Assembly: GCA_946482075.1 (NCBI GenBank)
Contig: CAMLQG010000027.1
Coordinates: 1-36,572 of the forward strand
Length of the DNA stretch: 36,572 nucleotides
Source of the DNA: an uncultured Erythrobacteraceae bacterium
Lineage (GTDB): Bacteria > Pseudomonadota > Alphaproteobacteria > Sphingomonadales > Sphingomonadaceae
Direction of reading: 5' to 3'
The position numbers and the translations under genes were made by a program. Each line of letters starts with the position of its first letter. Position 1 is the stretch's first letter. Positions 16,014 through 24,107 of this stretch are shown here, piece after piece. Under the pieces are notes generated by a model, which was not told the DNA's origin, searched no databases, and saw nothing but the letters and a program-made list of their open reading frames with translations.

Positions 16014-17024
16014 TCAGTTCGGTTCGGTCTCGCTTGCCTTCGCCAACTGGCCGCGGCTTTCGAGGATCGCGCCGCGCAGCTGGACCAGCAGCGCATCCAG
16101 ATCCGTGTTCTCCGCGATCGTGAGATCGACGCTGAGGCCATCCCTGCCGGGCTTCACCCGGCCGATCCGATCGGCGCCCATCATGATAGGCAGTTCGCGC
16201 ACTGCCTTGCCGCCGGATGCGGTGCCGGCGTCCTTGAGGCGCATCAGGACGGTGGCCGTACCGATCAGGCGTTCGTCCGAAGCCGCGAGCCGTTCCTGCT
16301 CCGTGGCGATCTGCCTGGCCGTCTCGATCACGCGGGCGCGCTGTTCGGGCCGGCGCAGCAGCGGGGTGAGCACTTCGGAATGGCGCACGCGCAGCTCGTC
16401 CCTGGTAGAGAAGGCGCTGACCACCTCGTCCGGCATCTGGGCCAGCGCAAGCAGGCGGCTCAGCTGACTGTTGGACAGATTGAGCGCTTCGGCCATGCGC
16501 GACTGGACGCCGGCATAGAAACGGTCGACCGCGTTCTGGTAGCTGCGCGCGCGGTCGAGTTCGGTGATGTCCTGGCGTTCGCGGTTCTCGATATCGGCGA
16601 GGCGGAAGGCTTCCTCGTCGCTCAAATCCACAACCATGGCGTTGAGGCGGATTTCGGGCCGGCCGTTGTGATTGAGCCAGTCGATCGCGAAGCGACGGCG
16701 GCTGCCGACGAGGAGTTCGTAGGGGCGGTCCGATCCCGGCGGGTTCTGACGGACGAGGACGGGGATGCGGTTGCCGTCTTCCTGCGCGATGGATTCGATA
16801 AGCGAGCGGCAGCCTTCATAGCTGAGGCCCGGCACGTCGCGCGGATTGCCATCCCATACGCTGCAATCGCGGGGGCGGATCGTGATGGAAGTGCGCGCGG
16901 TTCCCTGGAAGCCGGCAAGCCGTTCGTCGAGCTGAGACAACGCCGCGCTGTTCGCCGCAATCCGGTCGGACGAGCTCGGTTCGTAGGACAGGGTCGCCAG
17001 TATATCCCTTACAAAACCCGCCAT
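16014..17024 (-). CDS. Orphan ParB/RepB-family partition-like protein
   Basis: The product is 336 residues from an ATG preceded by GGGGGA; an in-frame GTG at 17039 is an alternative. ParB N-domain motifs are visible: VGSRRRFAID (106-115, equivalent to the GERRYRA CTP-binding box) and IENRERQDITELDRAR (145-160). A helix-turn-helix region follows (about 172-195; MAEALNLSNSQLSRLLAL). The C-terminal part is less conserved. It resembles plasmid or chromid RepB/ParB more than the chromosomal ParB. ParB proteins bind parS sites and spread as CTP-dependent clamps, normally with a ParA ATPase encoded upstream. No parA is present, the divergent neighbour is an MFS gene, and I saw no canonical parS in the window. 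It may be a plasmid relic or a repurposed regulator. Confidence 0.85.
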   Translation of the reverse strand: MAGFVRDILATLSYEPSSSDRIAANSAALSQLDERLAGFQGTARTSITIRPRDCSVWDGNPRDVPGLSYEGCRSLIESIAQEDGNRIPVLVRQNPPGSDRPYELLVGSRRRFAIDWLNHNGRPEIRLNAMVVDLSDEEAFRLADIENRERQDITELDRARSYQNAVDRFYAGVQSRMAEALNLSNSQLSRLLALAQMPDEVVSAFSTRDELRVRHSEVLTPLLRRPEQRARVIETARQIATEQERLAASDERLIGTATVLMRLKDAGTASGGKAVRELPIMMGADRIGRVKPGRDGLSVDLTIAENTDLDALLVQLRGAILESRGQLAKASETEPN

Positions 17025-17173
17025 ATCATCATCCCCCACTTCTTAACCATGTCCGCCCAGCATACAGCCAACCTTCCTAACGAAGGCATAAAACTAGGTT
17101 CGCATCGGCGGCAATCGGGACGCCATTGCGGGAAAGAAGTGCAACCATTTGCCCGCCATGCCATTGAGGCAGC

Positions 17174-18823
17174 GTGACTTCGCCCGCTTCCCCCTCTCCC
17201 TTCTCCGTGCCCGTCTTCCGCGCGATCTGGCTGGCCAGCATGGCGTCGAATTTCGGCGGACTGATCCAGTCGGTCGGCGCGTCATGGATGATGACGTCGC
17301 TCAGCGGATCGCCCCAGATGATCGCGCTGGTGCAGACTTCCACCGCGCTGCCGATCATGCTGCTGTCGCTGTGGGCCGGCGCGATGGCGGACAATCTCGA
17401 CCGGCGCCGGGTGATGCTGGCCGCGCAGAGCTTCATGCTGGTGGTCTCGCTGGTGCTGGCGATCGGCGCGGTGATGGGCTTCCTGTCGCCCTGGCTGCTG
17501 CTGGCGATGACGTTCCTGATCGGCTGCGGCACGGCGATCAACGGCCCCGCCTGGCAGGCCTCCGTCGGTGACATGGTGCCGCGCCCGGTCCTGCCCGCGG
17601 CGGTGGCGATGAACAGCATGGGCTTCAACATCGCGCGCAGCGCCGGCCCCGCGATCGGCGGCGCGGTGGTGGCGTTCGGCGGGGCGGCGGCTGCCTTCCT
17701 TGTCAACGCGGTGAGCTATCTCGGCCTGATCGGCGTGCTGGCGCGCTGGCGGCCGGAGATCGCGCCGCGCACGCTCCCGCGCGAAAGGCTCGGTGTCGCG
17801 ATGGGGGCAGGGCTGCGCTACGTCGCCATGTCGCCCAACCTGCTACGCGTGCTGCTGCGCGCCGCCCTGTTCGGCCTGGCGGCGAGCGCTGTGCCGGCGC
17901 TGATGCCGCTGGTCGCGCGCGACGTGGTCCAGGGCGGACCAATGACATATGGCCTTCTGCTGGGCAGCTTCGGGGTGGGCGCGGTGGGCGGCGCGCTTTC
18001 GAGCAGCTGGCTGCGGCAGCGCTGGTCCAGCGAACGGATCACGCGCGTGGCCACGCTGGGCATGGCGGTGGGCGCGGGCGCTACCGGGGCCAGCAGCTTC
18101 GTGGCGATCACGCTCGCGGCGCTGGCGCTGGCGGGCGCGGGCTGGGTGCTCGCGCTGTCCACTTTCAACGTCAGCATCCAGCTCAATTCGCCGCGCTGGG
18201 TCGTGGCGCGCGCGATCGCGCTCTACCAGATGGCGGCCTTCGGCGCGATGGCGGTGGGCAGCTGGTTGTTCGGTGCTGTGGCCGACGTTCATGGCCCGGT
18301 CGTGGCGCTGCATGTGTCCGCGCTGGTCCAGCTTGCCGGGCTGGGGGTCGCCTGGCTGTTGCCGCTGCAGGGCATCGGCGACGTCAATCTCGATCCGCAG
18401 GGCCGCTGGCAGGAACCCGATACCGAGATCGCGATGGAGCCGCGCAGCGGGCCGATCGTGGTCACGATCGAACATCGCGTGGCCGAGCACGACGTGGTCC
18501 GCTTTCTCGCTGCGATGAACGAACGGCACCGCATCCGCGTGCGCGACGGCGCGCGGGGCTGGTCGCTGCTGCGCGATCTGTCTGATCCGCAGCTCTGGAT
18601 CGAACGCTATCACGTGCCGACCTGGCTGGATTACATCCGCCACAACCAGCGCCGGACCCACGCGGATGCCGCGAATAGCGAGACGCTGCGCCAGCTGCGT
18701 ATCGGGCAGGGAGATCCCGTGGTCCACCGCATGATCGAACGCCAGACGAGCATGCCGTCGCTGTTCCGCGCCGATTCCCGCGCGATAGAAGAACCGATGA
18801 CCGATCCCACGAGGTCGAGCTAA
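17174..18823 (+). CDS. MFS transporter with C-terminal soluble domain (EntS-like/MFS_3)
   Basis: The product is 549 residues starting at GTG, with GAGG about 8 bases upstream. The first 400 residues carry about 12 hydrophobic segments and the MFS loop signature AGAMADNLDRRRVML (68-82). QASVGDMVPRPVLPAAVAMN lies in the following half. This pattern is typical of the EntS-like MFS_3 ('transmembrane secretion effector') group. The last 140 residues are hydrophilic, with IVVTIEHRVAEHDVVRFLAA and WLDYIRHNQRRTHADA, resembling a dimeric alpha-beta barrel (ABM-like) domain known to be fused in this family. It is probably an exporter; the substrate is unknown. It is divergent from parB across 149 bases. 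Confidence 0.88.
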   Translation: MTSPASPSPFSVPVFRAIWLASMASNFGGLIQSVGASWMMTSLSGSPQMIALVQTSTALPIMLLSLWAGAMADNLDRRRVMLAAQSFMLVVSLVLAIGAVMGFLSPWLLLAMTFLIGCGTAINGPAWQASVGDMVPRPVLPAAVAMNSMGFNIARSAGPAIGGAVVAFGGAAAAFLVNAVSYLGLIGVLARWRPEIAPRTLPRERLGVAMGAGLRYVAMSPNLLRVLLRAALFGLAASAVPALMPLVARDVVQGGPMTYGLLLGSFGVGAVGGALSSSWLRQRWSSERITRVATLGMAVGAGATGASSFVAITLAALALAGAGWVLALSTFNVSIQLNSPRWVVARAIALYQMAAFGAMAVGSWLFGAVADVHGPVVALHVSALVQLAGLGVAWLLPLQGIGDVNLDPQGRWQEPDTEIAMEPRSGPIVVTIEHRVAEHDVVRFLAAMNERHRIRVRDGARGWSLLRDLSDPQLWIERYHVPTWLDYIRHNQRRTHADAANSETLRQLRIGQGDPVVHRMIERQTSMPSLFRADSRAIEEPMTDPTRSS

Positions 18824-18943
18824 CGGCTCGCGCGCCGATAATAAAGTCAAGCGTGGGCTTGTATTTGCAAGATATTGGCGCATTACTATTAATTATTATG
18901 TGGTGCACGTGCGGCGCCAGACCGCAGATTGGGAAGGGTTGCC

Positions 18944-19741
18944 ATGAAGCCTCACAAGCTCGCGCTGGAGCCGCTGAGCTTTGCGGATATTCCTGGGCCT
19001 GAGTTGCTGCGTCTCGCCCAACGGACAGGCTATGATTATTCCAGCCTCACTCTGATCGAGACGGCGACCGGCCGGCGCAATGCGCTGGTCACCGATGCCG
19101 GATTGCGGCGCGAAACCGCGCAATGGCTCGCGGAAGTCGGACTGGGCATCCAGACGGTCGAAGTGTTCAATCTCGATCGGTCGGCCAATCCCGCGACATT
19201 CGGCCCGGTGATCGAAGCGGCAGTGGAACTCGGCGCGCGCGGCGCCACCGCGATCATCTGGGAAAATGACGACGTTAACGACGCAAGGCGGAAATTCATC
19301 GCCTTGTGCGACGTGGCTCAGGGCAGCGGGGTCAGGATCAATCTGGAATTCTTCACCAGCTGCAAGAGCATGGGATCGCTGTACGCCGCACTCGTCTTCC
19401 TCGACCGTTGCGGACGCGACGATGCCGGGCTGGTGCTGGATTTGCTCCACATCATGCGGTCCGCCGGTTCGCTCGACGTGTTGGAGTTGGTGGATGCGTC
19501 GCTGGTCGGCGCGGTGCAGCTGTGCGACGGGCCGGAGCTCTATGAAGGGGACCTGCTTGAGGAAGCCGGGCAGAACCGGGGCGTACCGGGCACGGGCGCA
19601 TTCCCGTGCCGCGATTTCCTCGCCTGGTTGCCGGAGGATGCCATCTTCGGTCTCGAAGTCCCGCGCAGCCTGAACCAGGACGCGCGGGCGCTGGACGTGC
19701 GGGCCGCCGAACTGCGCGAGGCTGCGCTGGCGCTTTATTGA
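18944..19741 (+). CDS. Xylose-isomerase-like TIM-barrel protein (sugar isomerase/epimerase family)
   Basis: The product is 265 residues from an ATG with GGGAAGGG upstream. The pattern fits the AP-endonuclease-2/xylose-isomerase-like TIM barrel. Putative metal ligands are Glu135 (INLEF), Asp166 and His169 (VLDLLHIMRS), Asp195 (LCDGPE) and Glu238 (GLEVPRS). Members isomerise or epimerise sugars, cyclitols or hydroxypyruvate, using a divalent metal. The specific substrate cannot be read here. The gene stands alone: its AT-rich upstream region (18824-18943) should carry the promoter, and an inverted repeat follows the stop by 20 bases. Confidence 0.8.
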   Translation: MKPHKLALEPLSFADIPGPELLRLAQRTGYDYSSLTLIETATGRRNALVTDAGLRRETAQWLAEVGLGIQTVEVFNLDRSANPATFGPVIEAAVELGARGATAIIWENDDVNDARRKFIALCDVAQGSGVRINLEFFTSCKSMGSLYAALVFLDRCGRDDAGLVLDLLHIMRSAGSLDVLELVDASLVGAVQLCDGPELYEGDLLEEAGQNRGVPGTGAFPCRDFLAWLPEDAIFGLEVPRSLNQDARALDVRAAELREAALALY

Positions 19742-19760
19742 TGTCAGGAATCTTTCAGGC

Positions 19761-19849
19761 CCGTTCGTCCTGAGCCCGTCGAAGGACCGCTTTTCCGTCC
19801 AGAACAGGAGAAGAGAAGGGCGGTGCTTCGCCAAGCTCAGCACGAACGG
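19761..19849. repeat. Intergenic inverted repeat, CTGAGCTTGTCG family (copy 2)
   Basis: The left arm starts CCGTTCGTCCTGAGCCCGTC at 19761. The right arm ends CAAGCTCAGCACGAACGG at 19849. The arms pair over about 30 bases with a few mismatches, around a roughly 29-base loop. It lies between the convergent TIM-barrel and desaturase genes, where a long hairpin could terminate both. The arms are homologous to the element at 15869-15978. Confidence 0.75.
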
Positions 19850-19859
19850 AGAGGAAGAA

Positions 19860-21017
19860 CTACTCTGCTTCGCTCTTCATCAGCCGCCGCCGGCGGAACG
19901 GATAGGCGAACTGCGCCCAATAGCCCTGCGGCACGCTTTCGGGCACGCCATAGCCGGTCGGCCATGCGCCGTCCGGCAGGTGATGCGTGCCGAAGATTCG
20001 GTCGAGCAGGGGGAAGTGGATCGCGAAATTCTTGTCCACCGCCACATCCTCGATCGCGTGATGCCAGTGATGGAAGCGCGGCGTCGCGAAGAGCTTGCCC
20101 AGCAGGTTGAAATCGCCGCGCAGATTGGCGTGGAGCAGAGAGGAGTAGACATAGACGAAGGCGATATAGGCTTGCATCACCGATGGCGCGAAGCCGAAGG
20201 TCAGCAGCGGCAGGGAAGTGACGCCGCGCAGCGCGATGATCTCGAAGAAATGCATCCGCGCGCCCGCCAGCCAGTCCATCGACTTCGCGGAATGGTGGAC
20301 GGCGTGGAACCCCCACAGGAACGGAATCCGATGGAAGGCGCGGTGGAACCAGTACTGCATCAGGTCCGTCAGCAGCAGCACGATGCCGAACTGCAGCAGC
20401 CAGGGCAGGCTCGCCACCGAAGCGCGGATGGATGCGAGCTCGGTGGTGGAAGCGTTGATCCAGCTCGACGGGGCCAGCGCGAGGAAGGTGATCAACTGCA
20501 CCATCATCGAGCTGATGAGATAATAGAACAGGTCCTCGCGCCATTCCTGGCGGAACAGACGCTGTTCGGGCTTGTGCGGCAGGATGCGTTCGATCGGCGC
20601 GAACATCAGGCCGGTGGCGATCATGTTCACTGCGAAGAAATCGAGCCCGAAGAAAATGCCCCAGTCGCGCGTCTCGCTCGCCTGCACATTCGCGCCGCCC
20701 AGCAGCGTGCCCATCAGCGCCACGACCAGCGCGGTAGCGCCGATCGCCTTGCTGGGGCGCAGCAACAGGCTGAGAAGGGCGAGCGCGTAGCTGGTCAGAA
20801 GCACGATGTGAACGGCCGGGCGAAAACCGCTCCAGCTATAGAGTGGAGCCAGTTCCGGCGTGGCGAACCAGTCCGGCCAGCGCAGCGCGGCCACCATGCA
20901 CAGTCCGGCGATCGCCAGGAGGAGGGCGAAGAAACCCGAGAACCAGCCGCTGCCGAAGCGCCTGACCGCGATCGGCGATTGGAGATCCTGTTCCAGCTGT
21001 TCGAACCAGCGTGCCAT
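19860..21017 (-). CDS. Sterol desaturase / fatty acid hydroxylase family membrane protein
   Basis: The product is 385 residues with several hydrophobic segments (about 25-45, 68-86, 90-108, 120-140, 165-182, 207-222). The di-iron histidine clusters of the family are present: HRAFH (225-229), HAVHH (238-242), and HHWHH (316-320), with His256 and His296 between. These proteins hydroxylate or desaturate lipids, sterols or carotenoids at a membrane-bound di-iron centre. The substrate is not evident. Nothing next to it suggests a carotenoid or hopanoid operon. The ribosome binding site sits in a predicted hairpin (21025-21041). Confidence 0.88.
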   Translation of the reverse strand: MARWFEQLEQDLQSPIAVRRFGSGWFSGFFALLLAIAGLCMVAALRWPDWFATPELAPLYSWSGFRPAVHIVLLTSYALALLSLLLRPSKAIGATALVVALMGTLLGGANVQASETRDWGIFFGLDFFAVNMIATGLMFAPIERILPHKPEQRLFRQEWREDLFYYLISSMMVQLITFLALAPSSWINASTTELASIRASVASLPWLLQFGIVLLLTDLMQYWFHRAFHRIPFLWGFHAVHHSAKSMDWLAGARMHFFEIIALRGVTSLPLLTFGFAPSVMQAYIAFVYVYSSLLHANLRGDFNLLGKLFATPRFHHWHHAIEDVAVDKNFAIHFPLLDRIFGTHHLPDGAWPTGYGVPESVPQGYWAQFAYPFRRRRLMKSEAE

Positions 21018-21024
21018 GCGTCTG

Positions 21025-21041
21025 CCCCTCTCCTTGAGGGG
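21025..21041 (-). promoter_or_regulatory. Hairpin covering the desaturase ribosome binding site
   Basis: CCCCTC (21025-21030) pairs with GAGGGG (21036-21041). On the minus strand this contains the AAGGAG/GAGGGG Shine-Dalgarno, 8-24 bases before the ATG. It may reduce or gate translation. Confidence 0.3.
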
Positions 21042-21077
21042 AGTGTTTACAGTTGAGGAGGGTGATTGCCAATCGGC

Positions 21078-21160
21078 TCGTCATCCCAGCGAAAGCTGGG
21101 ATCTCAGTCGACTTGATGGCGCACTCTTCATCGTTATCCCAGCCTGCGCGGGGATGACGA
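21078..21160. repeat. Intergenic inverted repeat, TCATCCCAGC family
   Basis: TCGTCATCCCAGCGAAAGCT at the left and an imperfect complement ending GCGGGGATGACGA at the right enclose about 35 bases. Short palindromes also occur inside each arm. It resembles widespread REP-like elements of GC-rich alphaproteobacteria and is distinct from the elements at 15869 and 19761. Confidence 0.6.
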
Positions 21161-21167
21161 TGAGTTG

Positions 21168-21473
21168 CTAAATTGAGGTTGCCCCGCTCATCCATCCGAT
21201 CACACCCAGCACCATTGCCACGCCGATCAGCCAGCCCCACGTCCGAACCGGATTGCGCCCATGGAACGCCGCGATCGCAGTCGCCGCGAACACGGCAAAG
21301 CTCGCCAGCGTGGTGCCGATCACCGTCTCCGCCGGATCGAACCCCAGGCGGATCAGCGCGCGCGACAGGGCGGCGAGCGCGAGCGAGGTCACGCCATAGG
21401 CACCGAGCGTCGCGGCCGCGATGCGCAACACATTGGCCCAGCGGACGGCGCCTCGTCCGACCATGCCGCTCAT
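21168..21473 (-). CDS. DUF3649-like iron-uptake-associated membrane protein
   Basis: The product is 101 residues with three hydrophobic segments (about 16-38, 46-68, 79-95). Size, topology and position after DUF3325 and PepSY-TM genes match the DUF3649 family, annotated in many proteobacteria as an iron uptake accessory protein. Its ATG overlaps the DUF3325-like stop by 4 bases; a second in-frame ATG lies three codons further in. The molecular function is not established. The assignment relies largely on gene order. Confidence 0.65.
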   Translation of the reverse strand: MSGMVGRGAVRWANVLRIAAATLGAYGVTSLALAALSRALIRLGFDPAETVIGTTLASFAVFAATAIAAFHGRNPVRTWGWLIGVAMVLGVIGWMSGATSI

Positions 21474-21769
21474 CGGCCGGCTCCCTTCAGACGATGCCGG
21501 ATCGCCTCGCGCTTGCAGTTGACGATCACGATCGGCAGCGCGGATGCCGTCAGCAAGCCGAACCAGGCTATCGCGCCGTAGCCCCAGCCGAGGCCCGCTC
21601 CGCAGGTGGCGAAGGCAAAGGTGAAGACGGCAAGTGCCGCGATGCGCAGGGCGCGGACACGGGGTGGGGGCAGCTTCCGGCCCAGCCAGTCCTGCTGGTG
21701 CCGCTTCATCGCGAGGAACAGCAGCGCGAAGCCGGACAGGTCCAGCAGGAAGGCGAGCGCGTGGATCAT
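21470..21769 (-). CDS. DUF3325-like membrane protein
   Basis: The product is 99 residues with three hydrophobic segments. It has the DUF3325-type pattern LDLSGFALLFLAMKRHQQ (9-26) followed by GYGAIAWFGLLTASALPIVI. It overlaps the PepSY-TM gene upstream and the DUF3649-like gene downstream by 4 bases each (ATGA). DUF3325 proteins accompany PepSY ferric-siderophore reductase-type proteins; no activity has been established that can be read from sequence. Confidence 0.75.
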   Translation of the reverse strand: MIHALAFLLDLSGFALLFLAMKRHQQDWLGRKLPPPRVRALRIAALAVFTFAFATCGAGLGWGYGAIAWFGLLTASALPIVIVNCKREAIRHRLKGAGR

Positions 21770-23334
21770 GCGGCAGCCTCCGCGGTCGCCCGTTCGCCCG
21801 TGCGGCGGGGCGGGGCCTTGCCTTCCTGCGCTACGGCCCGCCGCGCGGCGAGAGCGAACAGCGCCGCAATGGCAAGCATGGCGAGATCGAAACCGAAGAA
21901 GACGGTGTCGCCGGCCATGAGGCTGGGGACGAGGCCTCGGCTGGTGGTGATCGCGTTCACCACCGGGACCAGCGAGAAAAGCGCGGCGCAGGCGTTGAGC
22001 AGTTCCGGCCAGGCGCGCTGCATCGGCCGGGCGATCGTCCACACGAAACTCGCGCCCCAGGTGATGAAGAGGGTGTTGATCTCCCAATCCGCTCGCGCTG
22101 CCATGCCCGTGGGCAGCAGGCGGTTTGCCAGGAAATAGGCGGCGATGCCGGCCGGCGCACCCGCGAGGACGCCGGCATTGAGCCGTTCGACGATGCGGAA
22201 ACCCAGATGGGGCCGGCCAGGATCGGGCAGCTTGGTGCGGCGCTTGGCGGTCCACAGCATCAGCCCGGTGCCGACCATCGCGATCCCGCCCATGCCGGAC
22301 AGGAAATAGAGCCAGCGCAGCGCGATCCCGGCGAACGCGCCGCGATGGAGGTCGATCATCACGCCGACGGTCGCCTTGGCCGGACCGTCCATCCGCGGGT
22401 TGTCCAGCAGCCGGCCGATGGAGGGATCGAGATGGAGCGGTCCCGCTGCGCCCGCCAGCGTGTCCGTTTGCGGGTAGAGCTCAGCGACGGCGTTCGCATC
22501 GCCCGGATTGGCGATGCTGACATATATAGGCTTTTCGCCCTTCCATCGCCGGCTCGCGATATCCAGCAGGGCGGACAGAGGCATGATGGGAGCGGGGCGG
22601 CCGCTCGCTTCCAACCGCGGGCCTTGCGGATAGGCTGTCTTGTAGAACGCTTCCTGGCTCGGGAAATTGGCGCTGATCGCCCAGGGCATCAGCATGAACA
22701 GCAGCGTGACGAGCCCGGTATAGGTGATCATCAGGTGGAATGGCATGGCGAGCACGCCGGCGATATTATGCGCGTCGAGCCAGCTTCTCTGCCCTTTGCC
22801 GAAGCGCAGCAGGAAGAAGTCCCCGAAGATCTTCTTGTGCGTGACGATGCCGGATATCAGCGCAACGAACATGGCGAGGGCGGCGAGCGAGACGATGTAG
22901 CGCCCAGCCCACCACGGCATGTAGTGCAGCTCGAAATGGAAGCGATAGAGGAACTCGCCGCCTCTCGTCTCGCGGATGGCGAGAGGCTTGCCGCTCGCCG
23001 GGTCGAGCACCGCTTCGCCTGCTTCGAGCTTGCTGCCTTCGCGCGGTTCCCACGATGCAGTGATGCCTTCGCCGCCGCGTCTGGAGGGCAGCAGCACGGT
23101 CCAGCGCGCGGCATCGGGCGCATGGTCCTGCAGGTAGGCGCCGGTCGCGTCGAGCGCTGCGGGTGTCGTCCGGGCGGAGTGCAGCTCGGGGCGCATCCAG
23201 GCCGAGATCTCGTACATGAAGAAGGCGGAGGTGCCGAACAGGAAGATCAGGAACAGAATCCAGCCGGGCAATAGGCCGGCCCAGGTGTGGAAAATGGCCA
23301 TGGACTGGCGGAAGCTGGGATGGGTCTTCGGCAT
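21766..23334 (-). CDS. PepSY-associated TM protein (putative ferric-siderophore reductase)
   Basis: The product is 522 residues. The N-terminus, HTWAGLLPGWILFLIFLFGT (16-35), is the characteristic first helix of PepSY-TM proteins (PiuB/FpvG-like). A periplasmic region follows, then helices around 144-165 and 190-215 with histidines (VTHKKIFGDF and LDAHNIAGVLAMPFHLM) and another hydrophobic pair near 340-365. Three further hydrophobic segments make up the C-terminal part. Such proteins are thought to reduce ferric-siderophores or haem at the inner membrane, with histidines binding haem. It is the first gene of a three-gene coupled operon. A Fur-box-like sequence lies about 145 bases upstream, consistent with iron repression. 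No TonB-dependent receptor is adjacent. Confidence 0.85.
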   Translation of the reverse strand: MPKTHPSFRQSMAIFHTWAGLLPGWILFLIFLFGTSAFFMYEISAWMRPELHSARTTPAALDATGAYLQDHAPDAARWTVLLPSRRGGEGITASWEPREGSKLEAGEAVLDPASGKPLAIRETRGGEFLYRFHFELHYMPWWAGRYIVSLAALAMFVALISGIVTHKKIFGDFFLLRFGKGQRSWLDAHNIAGVLAMPFHLMITYTGLVTLLFMLMPWAISANFPSQEAFYKTAYPQGPRLEASGRPAPIMPLSALLDIASRRWKGEKPIYVSIANPGDANAVAELYPQTDTLAGAAGPLHLDPSIGRLLDNPRMDGPAKATVGVMIDLHRGAFAGIALRWLYFLSGMGGIAMVGTGLMLWTAKRRTKLPDPGRPHLGFRIVERLNAGVLAGAPAGIAAYFLANRLLPTGMAARADWEINTLFITWGASFVWTIARPMQRAWPELLNACAALFSLVPVVNAITTSRGLVPSLMAGDTVFFGFDLAMLAIAALFALAARRAVAQEGKAPPRRTGERATAEAAA

Positions 23335-23654
23335 CGATGCGATCTGGATCTGCGGCCATGCCGGGACTGGCGCCCCTGAATGGACGGTTTCGTGGGCGTT
23401 TCGGGCGCCGCGTTCCGTTCCATGCTCCAGTGCAGGAACCCTGGCGCGGACATGGCGCGAGGGAACCTTGCCATTATTCGCTAATGATTATCAAATGCTT
23501 TTATTGCAAGCTTAGGCTGAGCATGTGTTTCGTCGACTTGCTCCCGTCCCAAGCGAAACCCTTTGTTACAAACACGCGCGAGAGCAGCAAAGGAAGGCTG
23601 ATACCCCCACGGACACCCGACCCGTCAGGGGTCGTCATGCCGGGAGTGTCTGCT
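23335..23654. other. Divergent intergenic region with Fur-like site
   Basis: These 320 bases separate the PepSY operon (minus) from the small exported protein gene (plus). The region contains the candidate Fur box and an AT-rich patch (about 23470-23515), and a small GACCC/GGGTC hairpin near 23618-23633. I saw no convincing gene. Confidence 0.5.
23480..23498. promoter_or_regulatory. Candidate Fur box
   Basis: GCTAATGATTATCAAATGC matches 13 of 19 positions of the Fur consensus (GATAATGATAATCATTATC), including the TAATGAT and ATCA cores. It sits in a locally AT-rich patch, 146 bases upstream of the PepSY-TM start and 157 bases upstream of the divergent gene. The iron-linked neighbour supports it. 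Confidence 0.5.
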
Positions 23655-24107
23655 ATGAAACTGAAATACGTCCTTGCCGGCCTGGGCCTTGTCGCGGCTC
23701 CGGCCAGTGCCGAAATCCTTCACGAGACGAGCGTGGTGCATAAGGATCAGAACATCTCGCTCCGCTATGAAAAGCGGGCGGAAACCTCGTTCCGCCAGAC
23801 GGGTGCCGGCCCCCGCGCCATGCCGATGTGCTTCTGGAAGACCGCGCTTACGGTCCAGCGTACCGCGCTCGGGGCAGATGGCCAGGCGATCCCCGCGCTG
23901 AGCGGCAGGATCGAGGAAGTCCAGATCAGGCGCGGCGCGATCGGCGGCATGTGCAATGCCGTCAAGGCGAGCCAGACACGCGGCTTCGGCGAAAATGATC
24001 CGGCGCTGCGCACTGTGCTGTCCCAAGCGGCCAGCAGCGATGCGCTGGCGCTCCGTGATTCGCTCGCCAAGCTCGCTCTTGCGGGTTCGGGTCCGGGCCA
24101 GCAGTGA
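23655..24107 (+). CDS. Small exported protein of unknown function
   Basis: The product is 150 residues. The ATG at 23655 with GGGAG about 12 bases upstream begins a clear signal peptide (MKLKYVLAGLGLVAAPASA, cleavage near residue 19). An in-frame extension upstream to 23337 is non-conserved in character and excluded. The mature protein has two cysteines (in MCFWK and GMCNA, about 60 residues apart) that could form a periplasmic disulphide. I recognise no family. Its stop overlaps the GTG start of the TorF-like gene by 3 bases, so the two products are translationally coupled and probably act together at the envelope. Confidence 0.75.
   Translation: MKLKYVLAGLGLVAAPASAEILHETSVVHKDQNISLRYEKRAETSFRQTGAGPRAMPMCFWKTALTVQRTALGADGQAIPALSGRIEEVQIRRGAIGGMCNAVKASQTRGFGENDPALRTVLSQAASSDALALRDSLAKLALAGSGPGQQ

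Noticed and set aside
17041..17110. EcfG (general stress) promoter in front of parB
   Set aside because: A CGAAC-N15-CGTT arrangement is present on the minus strand, but the -35 is off consensus (GGAAC) and the spacing is short.
21470..22255. 261-residue frame extending the DUF3325-like gene upstream
   Set aside because: The extra 162 residues lie inside the PepSY-TM gene in another frame. The ATG at 21769 gives the expected 99 residues and a 4-base overlap.
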